From assembly GCF_000383915.1 (NCBI RefSeq), contig NZ_KB912942.1, forward strand, positions 8,450,470 through 8,514,469: 64,000 nt of DNA, given 5' to 3'. Positions 34,015-41,824 of the stretch are shown piece after piece. Source of the stretch: Amycolatopsis benzoatilytica AK 16/65. Its GTDB lineage: Bacteria > Actinomycetota > Actinomycetes > Mycobacteriales > Pseudonocardiaceae. Position 1 is the stretch's first letter; every line of letters begins with the position of its first letter. A program made the position numbers and the translations under genes. Under the pieces are notes generated by a model, which worked only from the letters and a program-made list of their open reading frames with translations, did no database searches and had not been told where the DNA came from.

Positions 34015-35370
34015 GTGCCAGACCTTTCGGGCATCGTGAAGGCCTACGACATTCGCGGCGTGGTCGGCGAGCAGCTCGACGCCGCCCTCGTCCAGGACTT
34101 CGGGGCCGCGTTCGCGCTGCTCATCAAACCCGAGGCACCGGCCGTGGTGATCGGCCACGACATGCGCGACTCGTCGCCGGAGCTGTCCGCGGCCTTCGCC
34201 GAGGGTGTCGTCTCGCAGGGGCTCGACGTAGTGTCGATCGGCCTTTCCAGCACCGACCAGCTCTACTTCGCCTCCGGTTCGATGAACCTGCCCGGCGCGA
34301 TGTTCACCGCGAGCCACAACCCGGCGAAGTACAACGGCATCAAGATGTGCCGCGCCGGCGCCGCCCCGGTCGGGCAGGACACCGGCCTGCGGGAGATCCG
34401 CGACACGGTCGAGCAGGGCGTGCCCGCGTTCGACGGGCAGCGCGGCACCGTCTCCGAGCGCGACGTGCTCCGCGACTATGCGGCGTACCTGCGCAATCTG
34501 GTCGACCTCACCGGCTCGCGGCCGCTCAAGGTGGTCGTGGACGCGGGCAACGGCATGGGCGGGCACACCGTCCCGACCGTCTTCGAAGGCTTGCCGATCG
34601 AAATCGTGCCGATGTACTTCGAGCTCGACGGCACCTTCCCGAACCACGAGGCCAACCCGCTGGACCCGGCGAACATCGTCGACCTGCAGGCCAAGGTCCG
34701 CGAGGTCGGCGCGGACGCCGGGGTCGCCTTCGACGGCGACGCGGACCGCTGCTTCGTCGTGGACGAACGGGGCGAGCCGGTGTCGCCGAGCGCGATCACC
34801 GCGCTGGTCGCGGTGCGTGAGCTGGCGAAGGACCCGGGCGGCACGGTCATCCACAATCTGATCACGTCCAAGGGCGTGCCGGAGATCGTCGCCGAGCACG
34901 GCGGCAAGCCGGTGCGCACCCGGGTCGGGCACTCGTTCATCAAGGCGGAGATGGCCCGCACCGGCGCGATCTTCGGCGGCGAGCACTCGGCGCACTACTA
35001 CTTCCGCGACTTCTGGCGCGCCGACACCGGGATGCTGGCCGCGTTGCACGTGCTGGCCGCGCTCGGCGAGCAGAGCGGCCCGCTGTCCGAGCTCACCCAG
35101 GACTTCTCGCGCTACGCCGCGTCCGGCGAGATCAACTCGACGGTCAATGACCAGGCGGGCCGGATGGCCGCGGTGAAGGACGCGTACGCGGGCAAATCCG
35201 GCGTCGAGATCGACGAGCTGGACGGGCTCACTGTGCAGCTGCCCGGCGGCGCCTGGTTCAACCTGCGCCCCTCCAACACCGAACCGCTGTTGCGGCTGAA
35301 CGTCGAGGCGGCCGACCGGGCCGCGGTCGAGGCACTGACCGCTGAGGTGCTGGCTCTTGTCCGAGGCTGA
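34015..35370 (+). CDS. manB: Phosphomannomutase/phosphoglucomutase
   Basis: A 451-residue alpha-D-phosphohexomutase that interconverts mannose-6-phosphate and mannose-1-phosphate, the route to GDP-mannose and the mannosylated envelope. The catalytic serine loop is TASHNP (98-103), the metal loop is DGDADR (about 241-246) and the sugar-binding loop GGEHSAHYYFRDF follows; the phosphate-binding RPSNTEPLLRLN is near the end. Length is normal. GTG 34015 has a GGGGAG ribosome site. It lies in a cluster with the Trm112-like, SIS-domain and manA genes in the same order as in mycobacteria. Confidence 0.95.
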   Translation: MPDLSGIVKAYDIRGVVGEQLDAALVQDFGAAFALLIKPEAPAVVIGHDMRDSSPELSAAFAEGVVSQGLDVVSIGLSSTDQLYFASGSMNLPGAMFTASHNPAKYNGIKMCRAGAAPVGQDTGLREIRDTVEQGVPAFDGQRGTVSERDVLRDYAAYLRNLVDLTGSRPLKVVVDAGNGMGGHTVPTVFEGLPIEIVPMYFELDGTFPNHEANPLDPANIVDLQAKVREVGADAGVAFDGDADRCFVVDERGEPVSPSAITALVAVRELAKDPGGTVIHNLITSKGVPEIVAEHGGKPVRTRVGHSFIKAEMARTGAIFGGEHSAHYYFRDFWRADTGMLAALHVLAALGEQSGPLSELTQDFSRYAASGEINSTVNDQAGRMAAVKDAYAGKSGVEIDELDGLTVQLPGGAWFNLRPSNTEPLLRLNVEAADRAAVEALTAEVLALVRG

Positions 35371-35438
35371 CCCGCTGGCGCCCGATTGTGTCCGGAAAGC
35401 GCCCTCAACCCCCCAACTCCGCGTGGTATGGAGGAACC

Positions 35439-35654
35439 ATGGCCATCACGCTTGACGCACAGCTGCTGGAGATCCTCGCCTGCCCGTCGCCGGATCACGC
35501 GCCGCTGCGCCCCGGCACGCCCGATGACGCCGAGGCGGACGCGCTGACCTGCACCGAATGCGGCCGGATCTATCCGGTCCGGGACGGCATCCCGGTGCTG
35601 CTGCTGGACGAGGCGCAGCTGCCGGGCGCTCCCGACGACGCTGACAGTGCTTGA
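35439..35654 (+). CDS. Trm112 family protein
   Basis: A 71-residue protein related to Trm112/YcaR. The core LLEILACPSPDHAPLRPG, LTCTECGRIYPVRDGIPVLLLDEA is classic, with Cys in ACP and CTEC as possible zinc ligands. Eukaryal and archaeal Trm112 activates methyltransferases; in actinobacteria its partner is unknown. ATG 35439 follows a GGAGGAACC ribosome site, and the stop overlaps the start region of the SIS-like gene, so co-translation with it is likely. Confidence 0.9.
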   Translation: MAITLDAQLLEILACPSPDHAPLRPGTPDDAEADALTCTECGRIYPVRDGIPVLLLDEAQLPGAPDDADSA

Positions 35655-35656
35655 CG

Positions 35657-36742
35657 ATGCTTGACGATTCCCTGCTCGACGACTCCGCGCGGCTGGCCGA
35701 CGCCGACCGCGCGGGGCTGCTGCGTGCTGCCGCGATGGCCGGCGCGCAGGTGCGGGCGACCGCCGAAGCGGCGGCGGAGCTGGAGCTGAGCGACCGGCTG
35801 GACGTGGGCCGGCCGCGTTCGCTGGTGCTGATCGACCGGCCGGGCGTGAGCCGCACGCTCACCCGGCTGCTCGCCGCGCTGCTCACGCCGTCGTGCCCGG
35901 TGCCGGTGGTGGTCGCCGAATCGGTGCCGTCCTGGATCGGCGCGCTGGACGTGGTGTTCGCGCACACCGACGACGCGGGAGACCGGGAGCTGGCCGCTTC
36001 GCTGGAGCGTGCCGCCCGGTTCGGCGCGTCGGTGGTGCTCTCGGCCCCGGCGGACGGCCCGGTCGCGGCGTCGGTGGCGGGCAAGGGCGTGCTGCTCGCC
36101 CCGCGCGTTCCGGTGCCGCCGGAGCTGGCGTTCCCGCGCGGACTGGCGGCCGGGCTGCTCACCGCGAACGCGCTGGGCCTGCTGGTCGCGGACGTGCAGC
36201 TGCTCGCCGACCAGCTCGACCTGGAGGCGGAGAAGGACTACCTGGCACGCGAGTCGTTCGCCAACCCGGCGAAGGCACTCGCGCTGCGGGTCGCGGACCG
36301 GGTGCCGCTGCTGTGGGGCCTGGACCCGGTCGCGGTGGCGGTCGGCGAGCACGCGGCGCACGCGTTCGCCGCGCACGCCGCGGTGGTCTGCGACGTCGAG
36401 GACTACCGGCAGGCGCTGGCCCGCCCGGCGCTGCGCAGGATCGCCCAGTCCGGTGCCGCGGAGCGTGACATTTTCGCTGATCCAGACGACTCTCCAGGAG
36501 GAGTCGCGACGAGGGTGCTGCTGCTGTCGGTACGCACCGGACCGGCCGCCGAGGCGGCCCGGTATCAGGCGGAGGAGTTCCTGCCCGGCGCGGATCTGAT
36601 CGCTCCGGCCGAGGAGATCGAGGCGGACGAGATCGTCCGGGCCGCGGTGCTCGCGCTGCGGTTCGAACTGGCCGCGGTCTACCTGGGGCTGGCGGCGGGC
36701 AGCATCGGCGGAGCCGGGAGATACGAACCGGCCTCCGCCTGA
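35657..36742 (+). CDS. SIS-domain / phosphoglucose-isomerase-like protein (Rv3256-like)
   Basis: A 361-residue protein annotated in relatives as TobH or SIS-domain protein. Residues 55-160 look like a sugar-isomerase fold (LVLIDRPGVSRTLTRLLAAL, VVVAESVPSWIGALDVVFAHTDDAGDREL) and the C-terminal half (RVPLLWGLDPVAVAVGEHAAHAFAAHA) corresponds to the second domain of bifunctional glucose/mannose isomerases. The catalytic Glu/His set is not clearly complete, so enzymatic activity is uncertain. ATG 35657 is preferred over TTG 35651. It stands between manB and manA, as in M. tuberculosis, and may assist mannose-phosphate metabolism. Confidence 0.85.
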   Translation: MLDDSLLDDSARLADADRAGLLRAAAMAGAQVRATAEAAAELELSDRLDVGRPRSLVLIDRPGVSRTLTRLLAALLTPSCPVPVVVAESVPSWIGALDVVFAHTDDAGDRELAASLERAARFGASVVLSAPADGPVAASVAGKGVLLAPRVPVPPELAFPRGLAAGLLTANALGLLVADVQLLADQLDLEAEKDYLARESFANPAKALALRVADRVPLLWGLDPVAVAVGEHAAHAFAAHAAVVCDVEDYRQALARPALRRIAQSGAAERDIFADPDDSPGGVATRVLLLSVRTGPAAEAARYQAEEFLPGADLIAPAEEIEADEIVRAAVLALRFELAAVYLGLAAGSIGGAGRYEPASA

Positions 36743-36823
36743 GGGAGCAGGGGGGAGCGCGGCAGGCGGTTCCGCCGCCGCGTGCATCGGCCGAGTGCCG
36801 ATGGGAAGGATTGGGAGTTGAAA

Positions 36824-38056
36824 GTGGAGCTGTTGCGCAACGCCGTACGGCCCTACGCCTGGGGATCGCGCACCGCGATCCCGCGGCTGCAGGGCCGCCC
36901 GGTGCCCGCGCCGCACCCCGAAGCCGAGCTGTGGATGGGAGCGCACCCGGGGGACCCGTCGCACGTCGTCGGCCCGGACGGCGAGGAGCTGAGCCTGCTC
37001 GACCTCGTCGACGCCGACCCGGTCGGCCAGCTGGGGGAGCATTGCGCGCAGCGCTGGGGCAACCGGCTTCCGTTCCTGCTGAAGATCCTCGCCGCGGAAG
37101 AACCGCTGTCGATGCAGGCACACCCGTCGGCGGCGCAGGCCGCGGAGGGCCACGCCCGCGAGGAGAAGCTGGGCATCGCACGCGACGCGCCCAACCGCAA
37201 CTACCCGGACCCGACGGCCAAACCGGAACTGGTCTGCGCGCTGACGGAGTTCCACGCGCTCGCCGGTTTCCGGGACCCGAACCGGACGGTCAAGCTGCTC
37301 AAGGCGATCGAGACGCCCGGCCTCGGCAAGTACACCGGGCTGCTGGAGGCGCAGCCGGATCCGTCCGGTCTGCGCGCGTTGTTCACGACGTGGATCACGC
37401 TGCCGCAGTCGACGCTGGACGAGCTGCTGCCGGAGGTGCTCGACGCGTGCGTGAAGCACGTCCAGGACCACGGCGAGTTCGCGACCGAGTGCCGCACGAT
37501 CCTGGAGCTGGGCGAAACTCATCCGCGCGACGCGGGCGTGCTGGCGGCGCTGCTGCTCAACCGCCTGACCCTGCGCGCCGGCGAGGCGATCTACCTGCCG
37601 GCCGGCAACCTGCACCTGTACCTGCACGGCACCGCGGTCGAGATCCTCGCGAACTCGGACAACATCCTGCGCTGCGGTCTGACGCCGAAGCACGTGGACG
37701 TGCCGGAGCTGCTGCGGGTGGTCGACTTCGCCTGTGGTGAAATGCCGGTGCAGCAGGGAGAATGCGCCGGCGAGCGGATGGCGGTGTACCGCACGGACGC
37801 ACCGGAGTTCGAGCTGTCGCGGATGGAATGGCCGGCAGGCGACGAGTTCGAGCTGGAAGTCGACTCGGCGGGACCGCAGATCCTGCTGTGCACCGAGGGC
37901 GACCTGGCGGTTTCGGCCGCGGACGGCTCTCAGGTGGAGCTGAAGTGCGGTCAGTCGGTGTGGCTGCCGGCCGCCGACCCGGCGGTCCGCGTGCGGCCGT
38001 TGTCGGGGCAGCGGTCGCAGCTGTTCCGGGCTACCGCTGGGGCTCGGGAGCTGTGA
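36824..38056 (+). CDS. manA: Mannose-6-phosphate isomerase, class I
   Basis: A 410-residue type I phosphomannose isomerase that links fructose-6-phosphate to mannose-6-phosphate. Zinc ligands and active-site blocks are visible: ELWMGAHP, SMQAHPS, DPTAKPELVCAL and the AIYLPAGNLHLYLHGTAVEI cupin motif. The C-terminal cupin (PQILLCTEGDLAVSAA) is complete. GTG 36824 has GGGAG six bases upstream and gives the family start VELLRNAVRPYAWGS; the frame is open earlier. With manB it supplies mannose-1-phosphate for GDP-mannose and the lipomannan-type glycolipids. Confidence 0.95.
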   Translation: MELLRNAVRPYAWGSRTAIPRLQGRPVPAPHPEAELWMGAHPGDPSHVVGPDGEELSLLDLVDADPVGQLGEHCAQRWGNRLPFLLKILAAEEPLSMQAHPSAAQAAEGHAREEKLGIARDAPNRNYPDPTAKPELVCALTEFHALAGFRDPNRTVKLLKAIETPGLGKYTGLLEAQPDPSGLRALFTTWITLPQSTLDELLPEVLDACVKHVQDHGEFATECRTILELGETHPRDAGVLAALLLNRLTLRAGEAIYLPAGNLHLYLHGTAVEILANSDNILRCGLTPKHVDVPELLRVVDFACGEMPVQQGECAGERMAVYRTDAPEFELSRMEWPAGDEFELEVDSAGPQILLCTEGDLAVSAADGSQVELKCGQSVWLPAADPAVRVRPLSGQRSQLFRATAGAREL

Positions 38057-38185
38057 TCAGCTGAGGCCGGTCGTCACCCGCGCGCGGGAGCGCGGCGTCC
38101 CCGAAATCCGGTCCGGGCGACCTTCGGCGGCACCCCTCCTCTAGGCTCCCACCGGGCAATTCGGGCACGAACCAGGGAGCAGGCT

Positions 38186-39100
38186 GTGTCAGCAGGCGGG
38201 GGAACCAAGGCGATCGTCGCGGCGCTCGCCGCCAATGCCGGGATCGCGGTGGCCAAGTTCGCCGGCTTCCTGGTCACCGGATCGTCGTCGATGCTGGCCG
38301 AGGCGGTGCACTCGCTCGCCGACACCTCGAACCAGGGGCTGTTGCTGCTCGGGCAGAAGACCTCGAAGCGCCGCGCCACCCGCGAGCACCCGTTCGGCTA
38401 CGGCCGCGACCGGTACTTCTACTCGTTCATCGTCGCGCTCATGCTGTTCACCCTCGGCGCGGCGTTCGCGCTGTACGAGGGCATCCACAAGATCATCGAG
38501 CCACAGCCGCTGGATACGCCGGTGGTCGCGGTGATCATCCTGGTCGTCGCGATCTGCCTCGAGGGCTACAGCTTCCTCACCGCGATGGGCGAGTCCCGCA
38601 AGATCAAGGGCAACGCGAGCTGGTGGCGGTTCATCCGCCAAGCGAAGGAGCCGGAGCTGCCGGTGGTGCTGCTGGAGGACTCCGGCGCGCTGCTCGGCCT
38701 CGTGTTCGCGCTGCTCGGCGTCGGGCTGTCGGTGCTCACCGGCAACCCGGTGTTCGACGGCATCGGCACCGTGTTCATCGGCGTGCTGCTGGGCGTCATC
38801 GCGATCATCCTGATCATCGAGATGAAGAGCCTGCTGATCGGCGAGGGGGCCACCGACGCCGACCTCGCGACGATCGTCGACGAGCTGGCGGCGGGCAAGG
38901 TCGAGCGGGTCATCCACATCCGCACCCAGTACCTCGGCCCGGACGAGCTGCTGGTCGCGGCGAAGCTCGCGCTGGTGCCCGGCCTGGACACCGCGGCCGT
39001 CGCGACCGCGATCGACGACGCCGAGGCCCGGGTGCGGGCGAAGGTGCCGGTCGCGACGTTGATCTATCTCGAGCCGGACCTGGACCGCGAGCGGCGGTGA
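38186..39100 (+). CDS. Cation diffusion facilitator (zinc/iron/manganese efflux)
   Basis: A 304-residue CDF transporter with six spans and a C-terminal cytosolic domain. The metal-site residues are in EAVHSLADTSNQ (span 2) and LLEDSGALLGLVFA (span 5), both carrying the H/D-x3-D pairs. FGYGRDRYFYSFI is a conserved loop. It probably exports Zn, Fe or Mn in exchange for protons. GTG 38186 has a GGGAG site about 8 nt upstream. It is followed at 78 nt by an amino acid permease on the same strand; no functional link is evident. Confidence 0.92.
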   Translation: MSAGGGTKAIVAALAANAGIAVAKFAGFLVTGSSSMLAEAVHSLADTSNQGLLLLGQKTSKRRATREHPFGYGRDRYFYSFIVALMLFTLGAAFALYEGIHKIIEPQPLDTPVVAVIILVVAICLEGYSFLTAMGESRKIKGNASWWRFIRQAKEPELPVVLLEDSGALLGLVFALLGVGLSVLTGNPVFDGIGTVFIGVLLGVIAIILIIEMKSLLIGEGATDADLATIVDELAAGKVERVIHIRTQYLGPDELLVAAKLALVPGLDTAAVATAIDDAEARVRAKVPVATLIYLEPDLDRERR

Positions 39101-39178
39101 CGCTCCCGCCAGTAGGCGCCGAACCGGCACGCTAGGGTGGCGCCCGGTCCCCACGAAGGTCATCGCAGGAGGTCAACG

Positions 39179-40717
39179 TTGCCCGGTACGGGTTTGTGGC
39201 GCACCAAATCGATCGAGCAGTCGATCGCCGACACCGATGAGCCGGAGACGAAACTCCGGCGGAACCTGGGTGCCTGGGACCTCACGGTCTTCGGCGTCGC
39301 GGTGGTCATCGGCGCCGGCATTTTCACGCTCACGGCGCGCACCGCCGGCGACTTCGCCGGTCCCTCGGTGTCGATCGCGTTCGTGATCGCGGCGATCGCC
39401 TGTGCGCTCGCTGCCCTCTGCTACGCCGAGTTCGCGTCCACGGTCCCGGTCGCGGGCAGTGCCTACACGTTCTCCTACGCCACCTTCGGCGAGTTCGTGG
39501 CGTGGATCATCGGCTGGGACTTGATCCTGGAGCTGGCGGTCGGCGCGGCCGCGGTGGCCAAGGGCTGGTCGGCCTACCTGCAGACGGTGCTGGAGTACAT
39601 CTTCGGCAAGGGCGCCAAGACCTCCGTCGACCTCGGCGGCGGCTTGGGCATCGACTGGGGTGCGCTGATCGTGGTGGTGGGGCTGGTGACGCTGCTGGTG
39701 GTCGGCACCAAGCTGTCGTCCCGGTTCTCCATGGTGATCACCGGCATCAAGGTCGCCGTCGTGCTGTTCGTGGTGATCCTGGGCATCTTCTACGTCAAGT
39801 CCAGCAACTACCACCCGTTCGTCCCGGAGGGCAAGCCGGCCGGGGCCGGGTCCAGCGGCATCGACCAGTCGCTGTTCTCGCTCATCGCGGGCGGCGGCAG
39901 CAGCTCGTTCGGCATCTTCGGCCTGCTGGCCGGAGCGTCGATCGTGTTCTTCGCGTTCATCGGCTTCGACATCGTCGCGACCACCGCCGAGGAGACCCGC
40001 GACCCGCAGCGTGCGGTGCCGCGCGGCATCTTCGGCTCGCTGGCCATCGTGACCGTCCTGTACGTCGCGGTGTCGCTCGTAGTCGTCGGCATGGTTCCCT
40101 ACACCGACCTGTCGACGTCGGCCGGCGACGGCAGCCACAAGACGCTCGCCACCGCGTTCGCCGCGAACGGCGTGGACTGGGCCGCGAACATCATTTCGGT
40201 CGGCGCGCTGGCCGGTCTGACCACCGTCGTCATGGTCCTGATGCTCGGCCAGGTCCGGATCATCTTCGCGATGTCGCGGGACGGCCTCATGCCGCGTTCG
40301 CTGGCCAAGACGAGCGAGCGCGGGACGCCCAAGCGCGCGACGCTCGTGGTCGGCGGCCTGGTCGCGGTCGGGGCCACCTTCTTCCCGGCGGACAAGCTCG
40401 AGGAAATGGTCAACGTCGGCACGCTGTTCGCGTTCATCCTGGTCTCGGCGGGCGTGCTGGTGCTGCGCCGCACCCGGCCGGACCTGACGCGGGCGTTCCG
40501 GGTGCCCGGCGTGTGGGTCATCGCGCCGCTGGCGATCCTCGCCTGCCTGTGGCTGATGCTGAACCTGACGGTGCTGACCTGGCTGCGGTTCGTCGCCTGG
40601 ATGGTCATCGGCGTCGTCATCTACTTCGCCTACAGCCGGCGGCATTCACTCCTCGGGAAACGGCAAAGCGGTGTCGAACAAGGCGGCGCGGTGCGGCAAT
40701 CACCGGCCGTCGACTGA
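39179..40717 (+). CDS. Amino acid permease, APC superfamily (cationic amino acid transporter type)
   Basis: A 512-residue transporter with 12 or more spans. The N-terminal block LGAWDLTVFGVAVVIGAGIF with the GAGIF unwound helix, and VFFAFIGFDIVATTAEETRDPQRAVPRGI, define the CAT/YfnA group. TTG 39179 is selected because AGGAGG lies six bases upstream and the start MPGTGLWRTKSIEQSI is standard for the group; the frame is open earlier. Substrate: probably a cationic or broad amino acid. It ends before a strong terminator. Confidence 0.92.
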   Translation: MPGTGLWRTKSIEQSIADTDEPETKLRRNLGAWDLTVFGVAVVIGAGIFTLTARTAGDFAGPSVSIAFVIAAIACALAALCYAEFASTVPVAGSAYTFSYATFGEFVAWIIGWDLILELAVGAAAVAKGWSAYLQTVLEYIFGKGAKTSVDLGGGLGIDWGALIVVVGLVTLLVVGTKLSSRFSMVITGIKVAVVLFVVILGIFYVKSSNYHPFVPEGKPAGAGSSGIDQSLFSLIAGGGSSSFGIFGLLAGASIVFFAFIGFDIVATTAEETRDPQRAVPRGIFGSLAIVTVLYVAVSLVVVGMVPYTDLSTSAGDGSHKTLATAFAANGVDWAANIISVGALAGLTTVVMVLMLGQVRIIFAMSRDGLMPRSLAKTSERGTPKRATLVVGGLVAVGATFFPADKLEEMVNVGTLFAFILVSAGVLVLRRTRPDLTRAFRVPGVWVIAPLAILACLWLMLNLTVLTWLRFVAWMVIGVVIYFAYSRRHSLLGKRQSGVEQGGAVRQSPAVD

Positions 40718-40736
40718 TCCGCTGACCGGCGCACGA

Positions 40737-40770
40737 ACGGCCCGTCGTCCACTCGGACGGCGGGCCGTTT
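40737..40770 (+). terminator. Intrinsic terminator after amino acid permease
   Basis: ACGGCCCGTCGTCC (40737-40750) pairs with GGACGGCGGGCCGT (40755-40768) with one mismatch, followed by a short T tail. Confidence 0.82.
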
Positions 40771-40995
40771 CGCGTGTTCGGCGGCTGCCGCATCACGGAT
40801 GCGCAACTCGCGCATCTCGGTTCGGGCCTGCGGAGAAACGACCGTTTTGGGTGCGATACTCTCCGCGTCGTCTTCCCTCTCACGGGTTAATCACTCTCGG
40901 GTAATTCGCACGAACAGTGGTCGGGGTTCCTACGGAGGGTCGCATTTCGCCGTGTGTGTTATCCCCCGTTCGGATTTTTCCTGAGGAGTAACTCC

Positions 40996-41724
40996 ATGCC
41001 CATCAGCACCAGACTGCGCGCCGGTTTCACCGTCGCCGCGGTGGCCGGACTCGCCCTGCTCGGCACCGCGACCTCGGCGCTCGCCTGCACCACCGACGAC
41101 GGCCGGGCGAAGCCGATCGAAGGCAACGCGACCACCTGCGCGCAGGCGAAGGTGCCCGGTGACCTGCTCGGCGCCGGCGACCTCACCGTCACCGGCGGCA
41201 CTCAGCAGGACAAGTACCTCAACGTCACCGCGGTGAAGGACGGCGTCACGGTCAACGCGATCGTGGTCAAGGGCGGTCCGGGCTTCAACGTCTACGTGCC
41301 GGGTCAGCGCGGCCTGTCGGCCACGCCGCCGTGGGAGAAGCTGCGCTCGCCGCTCAACGGCGGCGGGCAGGTGCCGACGATCAGCCACTGGTTCGCGTGC
41401 GGCACCAAGACCACGCCGACCTCGTCGAGCAAGCCGCCGGTTTCGGAGACCCCGACCACGACTCCGAGCCAGCCCGCTTCGTCGGCTCCGGCCACCAAGC
41501 CGGGCACTCCGGCGACCTCCTCGGCCGCGGGCAGCTCGACCTCCGCGCCCGCCACGACCAGCGCTCCGGCCGCGGTCGGCGCGGGCAACCAGAACGGCAC
41601 CGGCGGCGGCCTGGCCAGCACCGGCTTCGACAACGCCTGGCTGTTCTGGGTCGCGGGCGGTCTGCTCGTCGTCGGCGGCGCGCTGCTCGCGCTGCTGAAG
41701 CTGCGTCGTCGCGGCACCAACTGA
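40996..41724 (+). CDS. LAxTG cell-wall-anchored surface protein
   Basis: A 242-residue exported protein. The signal peptide ends in TSALA before Cys31. A globular part (residues 31-135, with three Cys able to form disulfides) is followed by a Thr/Ser/Pro-rich stalk (136-205) and a sorting signal: LASTG (206-210), a hydrophobic segment (WLFWVAGGLLVVGGALLALL) and a basic tail LKLRRRGTN. LAxTG is the motif for class E sortases of high-GC actinobacteria. ATG 40996 follows AGGAG. The core resembles short actinomycete surface proteins; its binding partner is unknown. Confidence 0.88.
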   Translation: MPISTRLRAGFTVAAVAGLALLGTATSALACTTDDGRAKPIEGNATTCAQAKVPGDLLGAGDLTVTGGTQQDKYLNVTAVKDGVTVNAIVVKGGPGFNVYVPGQRGLSATPPWEKLRSPLNGGGQVPTISHWFACGTKTTPTSSSKPPVSETPTTTPSQPASSAPATKPGTPATSSAAGSSTSAPATTSAPAAVGAGNQNGTGGGLASTGFDNAWLFWVAGGLLVVGGALLALLKLRRRGTN

Positions 41725-41738
41725 GCTAGCCGATGAGT

Positions 41739-41789
41739 CCGTGAAGGGCCCCTTCCGGGAATCTAAGTCCCGGAAGGGGCCCTTCACGG
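41739..41789. repeat. Palindromic repeat (CCGTGAAGGG family)
   Basis: CCGTGAAGGGCCCCTTCCGG and CCGGAAGGGGCCCTTCACGG pair exactly around a GAATCTAAGTC centre. It lies between the convergent LAxTG and 759-residue membrane protein genes. Confidence 0.87.
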
Positions 41790-41824
41790 CTCGGTGCAGC
41801 TGATGTCCCGGTTTCTCGACCGGG

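Noticed and set aside
40880..40910. Repeated CGGGTTAAT and CGGGTAATT upstream of the LAxTG gene as an MtrA-like site
   Set aside because: The words are short and imperfect, and the spacing does not match known MtrA sites; too weak to claim.
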